From positions 1,314,555 to 1,378,554 of the forward strand of contig NMRA01000011.1 of assembly GCA_002633005.1 (NCBI GenBank): DNA of 64,000 nucleotides. Direction: 5' to 3'. Below the pieces are notes generated by a model. That model was not told the DNA's origin. It worked only from the letters and a program-made list of their open reading frames with translations, and searched no databases. This DNA comes from Phoronis australis. Taxonomy: Eukaryota > Phoronida > Phoronidae. A program made the translations under genes and the position numbers. Below, in pieces: positions 35,001-45,369 of the stretch (its first letter is position 1; each line of letters starts with the position of its first letter).

Positions 35001-38000
35001 GCGTTGTCAAAATATAGTCATACTTTTCAGCAATTCGGAATCTAACCTCAACCACCTCAAAATGTAAATAACGTCTCCCAGTGTGTTTGAGAGAAACGTT
35101 TCTCTAACCATTTTTGGTCGAGTATCTTCAAAATATAAATCTGTTGTCCTCACTAATTTTTACACAAATAACGTTGTGCATAATTCGTTCCAAATGCACA
35201 AGTGTACATTGATTCAGCCGCGTTCAGCTGCCGTCTGATGAGAAGTCAGATCAGACTTCTTATCCGCCGTCTGAATCAAAATATATGTAAACACTCGTCA
35301 AACGCTGTTCTGAATTCACATCAACCGCCACCTTGATTAAAAGACTTTTCATTTTGTTCACAGACTTTTCAACAGATGGTAAGAAAAGCAGCAAGTTCAG
35401 TGACGTATGTTCAGCCACACAAAACCCAGTGACAACTGCACAGCTGTGGTTCAACCATCGTGATCTCACGTGACTGGTCAGAATGTTAGGAATTTGAAAT
35501 GTTGTCGTTAATTACTAGTAAGGTGCCTAATAAGGAGATTTTATGAACACTCTTTTTATGCAACTGATCTGCATTCTGATTAGACGTTCCGCATGAATCT
35601 GTCTTCACACCACTGAATGCAGTGCCAATGTCGAACGTGAAAGGCTGAATAATGTTAATGGTCAATCAGATACCAATTTATTTAAAATTTTGCTTTTCAG
35701 CCTATTGCAAATGACTCCAGTATTGATTCTTAAAACAGGTTGTCCTTTTTTACATATAATGTTACTTAAATTAGTTTAGTTATACCGAAAATGACGACCA
35801 TTACCTCATGTGTGTACATTGCATTTTCTTAGAGTCTACAAAGCAGCACCGTTTACGTCCAGAGAGTCAAAATATGAAATAGTTGCGGCATTTTTGACGC
35901 CCAACGTCACGACTTTTGCTACGTTCTAGAAACATCTTTAACCAACGTGACGTCATGAGTTTCGGATTAGCGGACTGTCGTTAAATCATAACTTTTAATG
36001 CCTTTGTAACCCACATTAAAAAGTAAATCTCATTTTACAATATAACCAGCAGCCATCTGCATTTCACACGAAAACGTAACATAGCCGTCGATCAAGATAC
36101 TCACACTCTTCGAGCCTGTTGTAAGTTGCCGGACTCAAACCTAGACTCGAACCTGAGGCTCGGGCAACATTCCTCCGATACAGGCGGCGGAGTGTAGTCT
36201 CTCGAGCTCTTGCTGGCGTCGTAAACAATAGCAACTCCCCGCCATTTTCCCTTATATTGCGTGACTTGGTTGTCGTAAAATATACCACCAGGAACTGGAA
36301 AATACAAAACAGTATCAGGTGAAAGACCGCACATTAAAGGACTGACGTATGGAAGGCGAACTCAGAATGTGCGTAACAAAATTGACAACAATGTGATCTG
36401 TGTAGAGGCACTGAAAAAATGTTCGAAACCGCTGGGTTGCTACCGTTAACAGTGAAACAGTAGCGGGTATGCTTAGGTTTCTAAAAATGCACTCTATTGT
36501 TTTCAAAAAGTTGAGGAACGTTATTGAAGGTATTTCGAGAATAATATTTCGTCAACTTTATGAAAAATAACCATAGGTCAGTCTAGGCCACCCATGTCAT
36601 CAATTTCTATCTCAGAATGGTTCGTCATTATTACCCCCGACTTGGACGGTACTGGTCATGACGGCCAAGGTCACACAGGGACGACCCCAGGTTTGATCGA
36701 TTTGCTTGAAATCAAATTATTTTTGGGGTTTTCTATTCTACTTTTGTGCGAACTCAAGTTTAGACGAGTGTCTATTCAGTGTAAGCTTGAGTAAACAATA
36801 GCTGAACCTTGAAATTTCAAGTTTTTATTCAAGTTTTATCTCGAATCTAGAGATTCCTATTTACGAATTTGGATAAGGAACTTATTTGCATAAACGATAA
36901 TGTACTCAAGTACAGACTAATAGACAATTATCTTACAAAAGTAAAACGGAAAATGCAAATAAATATTTCGAGTAAAAGGGCTGGACCCAGGTGTCCCTTT
37001 TTCGTCATGATGTTTGCAATAAAGGAAACACAATTTCCAAAAAGCACCAGATTTGCTACATGTAAGTGATACTTGAACAAGTCATGGCTAATTACAGTTC
37101 ATGACAACGCTGCTGCTTTCAGAGAAATCATTCTGAATGTTAGAGTTGCATAAAAACACAAATTAATGAGTAAACAAAGAGGAAGGGAAGGGATTACGTA
37201 CAGAGATTATAAGATCAAGAATTTGAAAGTTTTGAGAAGGAATGCGTAAAATTAGATTTGGGAGAATACTTGACGTTTAGATTGATTATTATTGTTTACC
37301 TGGAGGCAATGTTCAGCGATGAATGTGTACAGTTTTTCTAAGTTATGAACGATTTCATAAACACGATCCTAAAATCAATACCAGATTCACGACCACAGTT
37401 TACCTCCGATGCACCCCATTAGCGTTGACTCAGACTGAGGAGCTGGATTCAACAATAGCTCGGGTTCACGCGGCATATCCCGGATGAATTGTGGCGTAGG
37501 TAGGATGATGTTGCTGCCATACGGGGGCCAGTAAGGCCCAAACGGCCAGTGTCTCATATCGAGGGGCGCCGTTTGGTATTTGCGAATGTATTCCTCCAGA
37601 AGTACGGAAAAACTAAAAAATGTGATTCGACTAAAACGGATCTCATTGATGTCAATCTTAGGCCCACTCTTTTGATTTTCAGGATTGTCAGTGGAGTCAC
37701 GCAGTGGAGGTGCACTTGAATATTTCCTCAGCCTGGACTTGATAACGAGACTGTTTTCCATTTTAGGTTCTGTACAAGGACAAAATCAAGCACATAATTT
37801 GAGGTGCCAGACCATATCGTGGATTTGGAAATCCATACCCACAAGTCCGTGCCAGCTATTAGTCGTCTTTTGTCTGGAATGACTTTGCAGATCAGCGACA
37901 GCGCATTGCTGTTCTGAGCGATTTCACCTGGTAAAGATATTGCCTCGTTGACTACAGTCAGTGTTTATGACACTCGCCTCCGACCTAACATCACACACAA

Positions 38001-41000
38001 TCTCCTGAAACGAAGAGTTGAAAGACTGGCAACACACGCTGATGGCTTTACGTCTTTGTGACAAATGCTGCGGCAAACGAAGCATATCTAGCCACCGCAG
38101 ACCTTGCCGATAGAGGATATACCGAGCACAACGTGCAGGTTTGCTGTGAGCCTCAACTGCTCGACGACGATAAAAACATGAGTGCGCTGGGACTGCGAGA
38201 AAACAAACAGAGGAAGAAAACCATCTTCATCGAGATCGTACCAATATCCGCCAGCTGTAAACTGCACGTGAGAGACCACTTCGTTTTCCTGTGACGATAA
38301 GCTAACTAAAGATGACCAGTAATGTCTTGTAATCAATTAGGCACCACATACTGGATCAATACACACGCCTAATGATTGGTTCACCTGTTTCAAGAATGCA
38401 ATACCTTTCCAAGCCATTACAGTAGAAATTGTTAGATTGAAACGCGCACGCAAACTCTGTAACATAAGCAGACGTAGATATGATGGCGTTATGCACACCG
38501 CATTCACTGAATTTAGCACGTAGCCGTCCTTAACAGTGCTTGAGTTCATCAGAATATGTTGACAGTTTTCACGAAGAAAAACGAATGACTATTCTGAAGA
38601 CAAAATGTCCGTCTGGCCATCCTTACTTGCTTGTTATTGTATTCAACAGGAGGAGCTCGCGACTACAGGCAAATTGATAACACGTCCTCTTCGTTCAGTT
38701 GTAACTACTTGGAAATTTGTACCCAGTTTCCATTTTCTCTACATATTATCATTCACATTCCTTACTTTTAAGTAGTTACTGCAAATCCGAGACTAACCTC
38801 AAGCACCATCCATGAAAATGTCGAGAATCAATTCTGGTATTTGCGTGCACTTACTACACGATGTGAGAAACATAATTTCGTTGCCAACGAAGGTCAGCTA
38901 CATTTAATGCGTGCAAACTTGACAGGTCGAAACAGGTGGGTTATTGAATTTCAGGCAAGGTGTTCGTGTAGTCAACGTAATATTGGATTGAACGTGTTGT
39001 GTTGTGAATTTGATTGTCATTACAGGGGTGGATCCAGGAATTCGACAGGGGATGTCACTTCGCAGTATGCTCTACATGCACGCAGTCAGCATGATAAAAA
39101 CACGTTTATGTGATATATATGTGTTTTACCGCGCAATGCAAATGCCTTAAACCAATCGATAAAAATCGTGTTAATACACACACACACAAAACACACCGAG
39201 AGTGGCGTAGATGATATACATGTAACACCCCACGAGACATAATTGCGCGTATTCACTGAGACCGAATGCATGCTTTGAACTCCTAGTTTCCTTTTATTTT
39301 TCGGTAGATTTTTAAAATACTTCACGCAGACTACGTGGCGGATCACAACCAACTCTATCCACTTGCGCGTTATGATACAAGTTTTAAACAGCATTAAATG
39401 TAACGACTTATTACATGAGAAGAGATAACAAGGGTGAAAACAACGGTAATTGCGCATTGAACTTGCAATATTTTCTGAAAACAATTAAATAACAACATCA
39501 TACATTGTAGTTAGCGAGGAATCAGTGCCCGAGTTGCAGACGATAAAAAAATAGCAAATAAAACTGAGACAGAAGTGCCTTATAATTAACAGTTTTGTAC
39601 CAGACGTAATGTTTGGGACATGGTTGCATGTTGAGTGTTATTTATACTGCTGCAACTTTATTACTTTAAACTAGTTTGGTTTTATGACAGAGCCGCCCAA
39701 TCGACGTTGACCAATCTTTCCATGTCAGAGGTCACTGTAAAGTAATCCAAGTTCAATGCAGAAAACAATACCACATGGCCGTATTTCACTCAACATATTC
39801 AATGCGTGTATGGAATAAAAAATAAGCCATGCAGCAAATCGCACGAGACCGACCAGATCAGCGCACAAAAGTAGGCACCTATTTGTCAACTGAGTCTTCA
39901 CGCGTTACAGCGCATCCGCACGAAAACACGAGAACACCAAGACTTGTTGCATACGTAATCATTCATACGGTGTCATTTTAAGGTTACCGAGGACCCTAGC
40001 AAAATGTTCAAATTTGGCTAACTTTGGAAGGTCATTTCTGAAAAATTGCAGATCGGATTCTTATGAAAACTCCATATACTATGCTTCATGCACTGTTCTA
40101 CAAAGTGATTTTAGGAATTATTTTAAATGTTCCACTCTTGCATGAGGTGACTTTACAACTTTCTTGAAAAAAACTTACGCTGCATAAAACGAAATCGAAA
40201 TGATATTTTAAAAGACTGTAACAGAGTTTTTTAGATGTCGGGCACTTATACTGATGTTTTTCTATCAGTGTACCATTGTTACTAAATTTGATGACATGGT
40301 TACGCTAACCAAGTTAATGTCAGATTAGTAAAAAGTCACCAACCAATTTCTACAGGATTTACACTTACAGAAAATGTATAGTTCTAGCCAGTTAAAATCT
40401 ATAGCTCTGTAAATATTTTGCAAAACATGCAAACTTGTCGATACGGTACTTCATAATCTTAAATCACAGTTATCATTACCTAATTACAAAAACGGAAAAC
40501 TATAAGGGTGCCATGGCAAATTTGCCTACCCTCTAAATCCGCCACTGATCACAACCCCACGAAGAAGAGTGTAAAAGGAAGACATAAAAATTAGAAAGGT
40601 GATAATCGCCGCATTATGTCATAAACGACTTATTATCATGTTACCGTGCATTTACGTCCATGAGCCTATATCCGAAATAATGCCCTTTTTCGCGGCTTTT
40701 TTATCCAGGTGGTTCGTATATTGGCACATGTACTCAGGGTTCGCATTTAAGTCCAGTCCCATACATGGGCCCATACAATAATTCGCATGTAGGCGCAACC
40801 CTTTTTTAAAAAATGACTCAGTGATCGTGAATGACATTTTACCTTATTGCAGCACCTTTAGGCCCATGGGCCTATATCCGAAACAATGCCTTTTATTGCG
40901 GCCTTTTTGTAGTCAAGTGGTTCGCATTTTGGCACATGTGCCTAAGTTTCGCATATAAGCGCAGTTCTACACAGACGGCCCATTGGCCTAATGGTGCGGC

Positions 41001-44000
41001 AATACGGTTTAACAAATTTTTGAATGTCAGTTTATTTGAAGTGGTTAATCTCACTCGAGTTGTACAACAGACTAACTATTTTGTTTGAATCAAAAAGTAA
41101 CAACTTTTTATTTGGACCAATAATTACAGAAATTAGCAGTAGCGCGTCGGATTACAAGGACGAAGGCAAAGAAGGATTGCTTAGGGCATAACAGTTCTGG
41201 ATGAAGAGAACAAAATATGAAAATAAGGTTTCAGATAGAGCACAGAATGAATTTCAAAATGTAACATTTCTGAAACCTAGAAGGACGGGATTGCCATTCA
41301 CCACAAGGGTAGCGGATCACACTCACCTTTTTTCTTATGGAAGCCTGGATCAGTTTCTATCACGAAAGAATGCGCAATCAACAAGAATGAAGTGATAAAA
41401 CGTTCAAAATAGACAGAAATGACGTTTGCTTTCATTCACTTCACTTATAGGGCCACTTTTGCACCAACAAAGTGCGCTTTCATAAATTCCATAGACTAGT
41501 TCCCTAGGCCTTAAATCGGCAGAAACCAAGAGATTCGTTTCATTCGTTTCATGAATCGAGTCTTTTAAGATGCTATTTCCGTTTCATTAACTTTACAAAG
41601 GAGTGCTGGGTTTCCTCCGGCAATGGTTTTTTCGTTCCTCAGTCCTCGGACATGAGCAAAAATAAATACCTTTTTAATCATAATTTCGAACCATCTAATG
41701 GTACTTAAAGCAAATCACTTTGTTTGAACTAGAGGCGTTACGTTGGGATCGTAGACAAATCTGCCACGGATAAAGCGACACCTTTTGCTTAACAGTGACA
41801 ACACGATCATAAAATCTTCGAAGGACAGCAACATACGTTACAAAACAACACGGACTGTTGCTGTTGTAAGAGTAAAGGTAAGATATCTGGGTAAGCCCTA
41901 GAACTCATAAACATAATATGTCGACGGCATTTTTGGGGTGTGTCTGTGAGGACCCGAGTGCAGTGAATCCGCCCATCAGCAATACGTAAATAGAATGGAC
42001 ACGAATTTGTGATAAGCTAACAATGAAGTGTTGAGTTTAGGAATATGCATTAATCATGTTACTTAGAAAAAAATAGATTTATCCACTAACTGGGGCAAAC
42101 GGAGGATTAGATTTAGTTCAAAATTGTGTATTCCTTTTATTTGTTTTTAATTGATTATGACAGACATTGAAATTCATTTAATAAGCAGATCAAAATCCAA
42201 ATTTGATCCAATCAGACGTTTGTTAATGCCGAACAATGGCCCTGCAAGAATTGCTAAATATTAACTTACCTGGTATTATCGCCGAGTACAATGGTTCTAC
42301 TTTCTGGGTAACGAGGCGCACGAAGTGTGGAGCACCGTACAACGGAGAATAATCCGTCGGCCAAAAGGGGCCGTGCTCGTCGCGAACCACTCCATATTTA
42401 TCCATGAACTTTCCATTACTCAGCTTTTTCAGTAAGCTCCCGTCCGGCATTTGACCTGTCAACATGGCTTCGTGAAAGGCGGATTTAGTAGAATTAATTA
42501 TTCTGGGCACAGCAAACGTTTGCGGTGGTGGCCGAGGGCGGGGTGGTAACAAAGAGTGCGAGGAGTCGAGGCCAAATACTGCAGGAAAATCACCTTGGTT
42601 CGACTTAGAAAGACTGTCCTGGAATTTGAAATCGTACGAAGAATCCATTTTCATCAGCTCCTTCTCTTTGTTCCGTTTTCGTCGTTTCCGCTGATACTGT
42701 TTCCAACGCTGGTGCTGCATGAAAGCGCGTTCCTTGTCCGTTAGATCAAGCCCAATGTGCGAATTGAGAGTGAAGTCTTTCATAGTTTTCTGTTTGGATT
42801 TATCTCGGTTCTTGTTGAGTCTCTCAAGCGGAGGAGTGTGGAGCGCTTCACGCACTCTCTCGTTAAGAGATTGTTCCATTTCCTGACGTATTGCCTCCTT
42901 CCACTCATGTTTGTCTATGTAGAAAGGAGAGTATAACGTTAGTGTATACGTGAAGCGACGTGATGAAAATAGATACTGTTGTACATGTAAATTGTCAATT
43001 ATTCAGCTATTAAATTTTGTTTGACCGTCTGCTGGGTAACTTCAAAGTTCTTGCATGCTGTCATCAGCAGTTTTAAAAACTAGAAACCTGATCTGAGTGG
43101 TGCCGTCAGTGGAGAAAGGGTATTCTTAAGTTTAATCGCAATAGCGTTGCAGTGTTCGTGGGATAATGGGTTTTCCCTCACTGAATCGGAACGCGCTTGC
43201 TCTGGCAGAACCATTTACTTCGTAAGCCTGGAAACAAGCACGACGAAAATGCATGGTTTTATTCATGCGCACACCCAGCCTTCAATTTGGGGGGCTCGAA
43301 TTCTTGACGTCGTGGACTTTATTCAAACAAAACATCTGGCAGACTAAAAAAAAAAGAAAAAAAAAAAAACGGGAGCACCCCTGTAAAGTGCGCGTTCGCG
43401 CTTATTTAGTGGTCTTTTGTCCAGTTATCTCAGACTTTTTGTCACTCGGAGGCGGACCATTTTAATGGGGCTCGTTCGAGCCCCCTGAGCCCCCATGGGT
43501 GCGCGCATGTTATTGTGTAACATCTGGTATCAAAAGCAATACCAAGAGACAACTTCTGCTTTTGACAATTTCTTTTTGGAAATTCGCAGAAAATTTTTGG
43601 GTGGACTCACGAAAATAACATGTTGCCGACTTTCACGTCATGTTGTTTCACATTAGATTAGTTAGTTCTGGACGGGCCCTGGCGGGTGGACACGTGGTAG
43701 AGACAGTCTCGCCACCTGGTGCCTACTGACAGGACCATTTTTTCACTGGTGCCACCTAGTCTAAAGTTCGAGCATCTTATTGGCGAGAGACCTGATTGCA
43801 GTTTGAATACAGCATTGATTTTCCACATATCAAGGTCTAGTTGACAACTTGCATTGCTTTACAAACAATGCTCAAGGGTGGATTTCAACAGATCCTAAGG
43901 AAGTAGCCGACTTCTATGACAAAACTTTTTTGCGAGAAACCCACAGCATCCGCATTTAGGTTGAAGGTTACACCATTCACAGAATATATATCAAAGATTC

Positions 44001-45325
44001 TCTTACCACTTATTTTACTTTTTCAAAACAAAACAGAACCCAAACCAATTTAGTCAAATGGTATCCATAAGTAATGCGCTTTCACTAAGGCGCATTTTGT
44101 CGAAATAATGTGCAATCCCCGACAAAAGGGGATCTCTGTGTATTTCACATGGTCCTAAAGTGTCGTTTTGACACCGCAAAATCTTCGAACATGGTTGGGT
44201 GCTTGGATATTATAACACAAGAGGTGCGGAATGGAGCTGACGTGTGACGTATATTGTGTGATCTCGAGGTTTATCTGTATAGATAACAGTTCGTGTGCAA
44301 TAGTGCTGGCTTAACTGGTAAATGGTGGTTTATCACGACATTGTCTCTTGGTTAACCATCCAATCTGGAGTCAATGAGGAGTACCGGTAGATGACGGATG
44401 GAGACAGTTTTGACAACTATTTCTGGGTGAATCTCTCTCCGAATTCTGCAGCAGTTTCAATGAAATGTGCCAGGCGATCAGTGCTTAACGAAGGCAATAG
44501 CAATCATAGAGTACTAATTTGATGGAGACTATAACTGAGTTTGCAAAATTTGATCAATAAATGACCAAATCAACTGAAAACGATACAAAGCGTTGCAGAG
44601 GATATTAGATAAATAGTGAATGAATAACACTAAATTAGACGAATTTGTTTGTTCTATTATAATTCAACGCTTCAATAAAAAAAACAACTCAAAATAAATT
44701 CAATAATGCCTCAACGAAATTCTTTAGCGAAACGCTCAAATGAGCATAGACGTTTACGTCATGCCTACAATTGAGCGTCAAATTTCCAATAAGTTAAAAA
44801 TTGCAGTCAACACCCTATTTTTAAATGAGTTTTTTTAACATCAAAGAGTGTAGATAAAACCGTAGCGAACAGGAACAAACGGCGGGAGCCACAGCAAACG
44901 TAAAAGCGAGGCCAGAGCTTGCCTCAACAAACCACGAGACACGTTATTAGTCGCACAATAATACACGTTAATCCAAGACACTTAATTTCAAACACTAATC
45001 AACACAATTACTACCTTCACCAAAAATAGCCTTTTCCTTTTCTTCGGCGAACTTCTTAGCCTCTACCATTAACTGGTGCGTGGACGAATCCTGGAACACG
45101 GATGGTGTCGACGCCGATCTCGCGCGCCGAAAGCTGGCGTCCAGCGTCAGATTCGGCATCAACATGGCGAACACACGAGACAAAGACAGGTGGTGTTCTG
45201 GTACACAAAACAGTGAGGACGAAAGAGCATGGTTATGTCTGTCGGTGAAGTTTAGTATAATATTAGTTCTCACAGGACACCGTTAAAGTTGTTTGTCTAC
45301 CTTCTTGAATCACTGTCGACGTCAT
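24982..45325 (-). CDS. AGBL2/3-like: cytosolic carboxypeptidase 2/3-like (AGBL2/AGBL3), 15 coding exons
   Basis: A metallocarboxypeptidase of the M14D (CCP/Nna1) family that trims glutamate from tubulin tails, acting in cytoplasm, centrioles and cilia. Coding exons (minus strand): 45301-45325, 45015-45197, 42270-42914, 37404-37769, 36105-36294, 33970-34124, 32692-32849, 32257-32440, 31305-31618, 30498-30641, 29382-29527, 28782-28999, 27486-27774, 26793-26958, 24982-25560. All junctions are GT-AG and in phase; the total is 3762 nt, 1253 residues. The N-domain (about 400-635) has [11 protein letters not shown] and [12 protein letters not shown]. The catalytic domain has zinc ligands H652 and E655 (HPGE), a third His in CDMHGHSR (about 748-750), NPDG at 692-695, RDLNR at 708-712 and catalytic Glu827 (TLEATF). 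A Ser/Asp-rich then Lys-rich tail (about 1007-1030) recalls AGBL2. Human AGBL2/3 have about 900 residues; the extra length is in the N- and C-terminal regions. A TGA lies in frame two codons before the ATG. Confidence 0.93.
25561..26792 (-). other. intron 14
   Basis: 1.2 kb, no recognisable repeat. The open frame at 26422-26730 is not supported as coding. Confidence 0.7.
26793..26958 (-). CDS. AGBL2/3-like exon 14
   Basis: Phase 2 in, phase 0 out (donor GTAGGT). It encodes the [13 protein letters not shown] acidic stretch and the [15 protein letters not shown] basic run, matching the Ser/Asp plus poly-Lys order in the AGBL2 tail. It is probably a nuclear-localisation-like or tubulin-binding segment (inference). 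Confidence 0.87.
27141..27172. repeat. perfect 11-bp hairpin in intron 13
   Basis: GTCCGGAGTTG and CAACTCCGGAC are separated by a 10-base loop. About 25 bp downstream is a second short palindrome, CACAGTT-C-AACTGTG. No mobile-element ends were seen. Confidence 0.7.
27486..27774 (-). CDS. AGBL2/3-like exon 13
   Basis: Phase 1 in, phase 2 out (donor GTGAGT). It encodes residues 910-1006, a Ser/Asp-rich linker with [16 protein letters not shown] followed by a helical [10 protein letters not shown] segment. It lies beyond the catalytic domain. Confidence 0.85.
27957..28093. repeat. MITE-like repeat Y, copy 2 (intron 12)
   Basis: Second copy of the repeat at 24290-24440, same orientation. Ends are CAGTGACAATAGGACCT and AGGTCCTAATTTTACTG. 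Confidence 0.75.
28782..28999 (-). CDS. AGBL2/3-like exon 12
   Basis: Phase 2 in, phase 1 out (donor GTAAAC). It encodes the end of the catalytic domain ([18 protein letters not shown]), matching the HFTxxDLxxMG motif of CCPs, and then a helical Glu/Lys-rich extension. Confidence 0.92.
29382..29527 (-). CDS. AGBL2/3-like exon 11
   Basis: Phase 0 in, phase 2 out (donor GTGAGT). It carries [15 protein letters not shown] and TLEATFSG, with the catalytic Glu827 in the conserved (M/L)E(S/A)TF motif. Confidence 0.95.
30151..30285. repeat. dispersed foldback repeat, copy B (intron 10)
   Basis: Homologous to 18148-18285 over about 135 bp in the same orientation. The outer arm present in copy A is not clear here. 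Confidence 0.65.
30498..30641 (-). CDS. AGBL2/3-like exon 10
   Basis: Phase 0 at both ends, 48 codons. It encodes [20 protein letters not shown] with the third zinc-ligand histidine, then [19 protein letters not shown]. Confidence 0.95.
31305..31618 (-). CDS. AGBL2/3-like exon 9
   Basis: Phase 1 in, phase 0 out. It encodes the core of the M14 fold: [18 protein letters not shown] with zinc ligands His652 and Glu655, [14 protein letters not shown] and RDLNRNYR (substrate-binding Arg residues), and [12 protein letters not shown]. Confidence 0.97.
31780..32040. repeat. trinucleotide (ATC/ATT)n microsatellite in intron 8
   Basis: About 250 bp of TCA/TCG/TTA triplets. It opens all frames and yields spurious Met, Ser, Ile or Asp runs. 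It makes up about 40% of the 638-bp intron between two catalytic-gene exons. Confidence 0.95.
32257..32440 (-). CDS. AGBL2/3-like exon 8
   Basis: Phase 0 in, phase 1 out (donor GTAAGT). It encodes [20 protein letters not shown] and CFLLTITNF, both typical of the CCP family just before the zinc site. Confidence 0.95.
32692..32849 (-). CDS. AGBL2/3-like exon 7
   Basis: Phase 1 in, phase 0 out (donor GTAGGC). It encodes [20 protein letters not shown] followed by [11 protein letters not shown], the conserved region before the peptidase domain. Confidence 0.93.
33020..33425 (-). mobile_element. truncated LINE 3' fragment in intron 6
   Basis: The minus strand reads [20 protein letters not shown] and then DEVHFIVKN, the Cys-containing C-terminal motif of non-LTR retrotransposon ORF2 proteins, followed by further decayed residues with stops. 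A TTA-rich A/T tail is at about 33025-33050. It is 5'-truncated and dead. Confidence 0.65.
33970..34124 (-). CDS. AGBL2/3-like exon 6
   Basis: Phase 2 in, phase 1 out (donor GTATGT). It encodes [20 protein letters not shown] then WYYFRVQNT and [14 protein letters not shown], a hallmark N-domain stretch of CCP2/3. Confidence 0.96.
35237..35264. repeat. 11-bp hairpin in intron 5
   Basis: GATGAGAAGTC and GACTTCTTATC flank a 6-base loop (one G-T pair). No further element structure was seen. Confidence 0.55.
36105..36294 (-). CDS. AGBL2/3-like exon 5
   Basis: Phase 1 in, phase 2 out (donor GTGAGT). It encodes [20 protein letters not shown] and ends [16 protein letters not shown], the classic CCP2/3 N-domain motif. 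Confidence 0.93.
37404..37769 (-). CDS. AGBL2/3-like exon 4
   Basis: Phase 1 at both ends, 366 nt. It encodes residues 285-407, including [18 protein letters not shown] and a Pro-rich segment. It lies before the conserved N-domain. Confidence 0.85.
40000..40230 (+). repeat. dispersed repeat family X, copy 2 (intron 3)
   Basis: Same ordered blocks as 21295-21460, beginning ACCCTAGCAAAATGTTC and TTTGGCTAACTTTGG. Confidence 0.55.
40468..40548. mobile_element. truncated hAT-like element end
   Basis: Ends TCTAAATCCGCCACTG at 40548. In reverse complement this is CAGTGGCGGATTTAGAG, identical to the left end of the element at 9421. A possible 4-5 bp duplication (ATCAC) flanks it, but the left end is not conserved. 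Confidence 0.5.
40659..40965. repeat. direct repeat pair, spacing 206 bp
   Basis: About 100 bp starting CATGrGCCTATATCCGAAA at 40659 recur at 40865, sharing TGGTTCG, TTGGCACATG and TTCGCAT. Confidence 0.75.
40839..41010. mobile_element. 172-bp foldback element with 34-bp inverted ends
   Basis: The left end (40839-40872) and right end (40977-41010) are imperfect inverted repeats sharing GGCCCATkGGCCTAAwGGTG. The second unit of the direct repeat lies within it, so the direct repeat may be a partial tandem copy of the same element. Confidence 0.65.
42270..42914 (-). CDS. AGBL2/3-like exon 3
   Basis: Phase 1 at both ends, 645 nt (donor GTAAGT). It encodes residues 70-285: a basic helical region ([15 protein letters not shown], then [10 protein letters not shown]), a PPRPRPPPQ run and the [17 protein letters not shown] segment. 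It is the largest N-terminal exon and probably partly disordered. Confidence 0.9.
43264..43509. mobile_element. MITE family Z, copy 1, 5-bp TSD TTATT (intron 2)
   Basis: Termini are CATGCGCACACCCA and, inverted, CATGCGCGCACCCA. Perfect TTATT duplications lie at 43259-43263 and 43510-43514. It is 246 bp with an A-rich internal run at 43346-43369. The reverse complement aligns along its whole length with 62088-62323. Confidence 0.85.
45015..45197 (-). CDS. AGBL2/3-like exon 2
   Basis: Phase 1 at both ends; the acceptor GTTTTGTGTACCAG fits exon 1 in frame. It encodes residues 9-69 ([18 protein letters not shown] and [16 protein letters not shown]). Confidence 0.82.
45301..45325 (-). CDS. AGBL2/3-like exon 1 (start codon)
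   Basis: ATG at 45323-45325, eight codons plus one base, then donor GTAGAC. A TGA lies in frame two codons upstream, so this is the first possible start. A good acceptor (TTTTATTTCAG) ends at 45363, suggesting a separate noncoding first exon further upstream. Confidence 0.75.
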
Positions 45326-45349
45326 CTTTCACGTATGAAACGCCGTTAT

Positions 45350-45363
45350 GCTGCCATTGCTAC
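45350..45363 (-). promoter_or_regulatory. possible RFX X-box-like site
   Basis: On the minus strand GTAGCAATGGCAGC resembles the RFX X-box GTNRCC-n-RGYAAC with about 10 of 12 positions. It lies about 25 bp upstream of the start codon. RFX factors control ciliary genes and AGBL2/3 are ciliary. The site overlaps a possible splice acceptor, so this is tentative. Confidence 0.3.
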
Positions 45364-45369
45364 TGAAAT

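Noticed and set aside
36064-36288. Minus frame beginning [11 protein letters not shown] over AGBL2/3-like exon 5
   Set aside because: It is a shadow; the neighbouring frame encodes the conserved [11 protein letters not shown] motif with matching splice phases.
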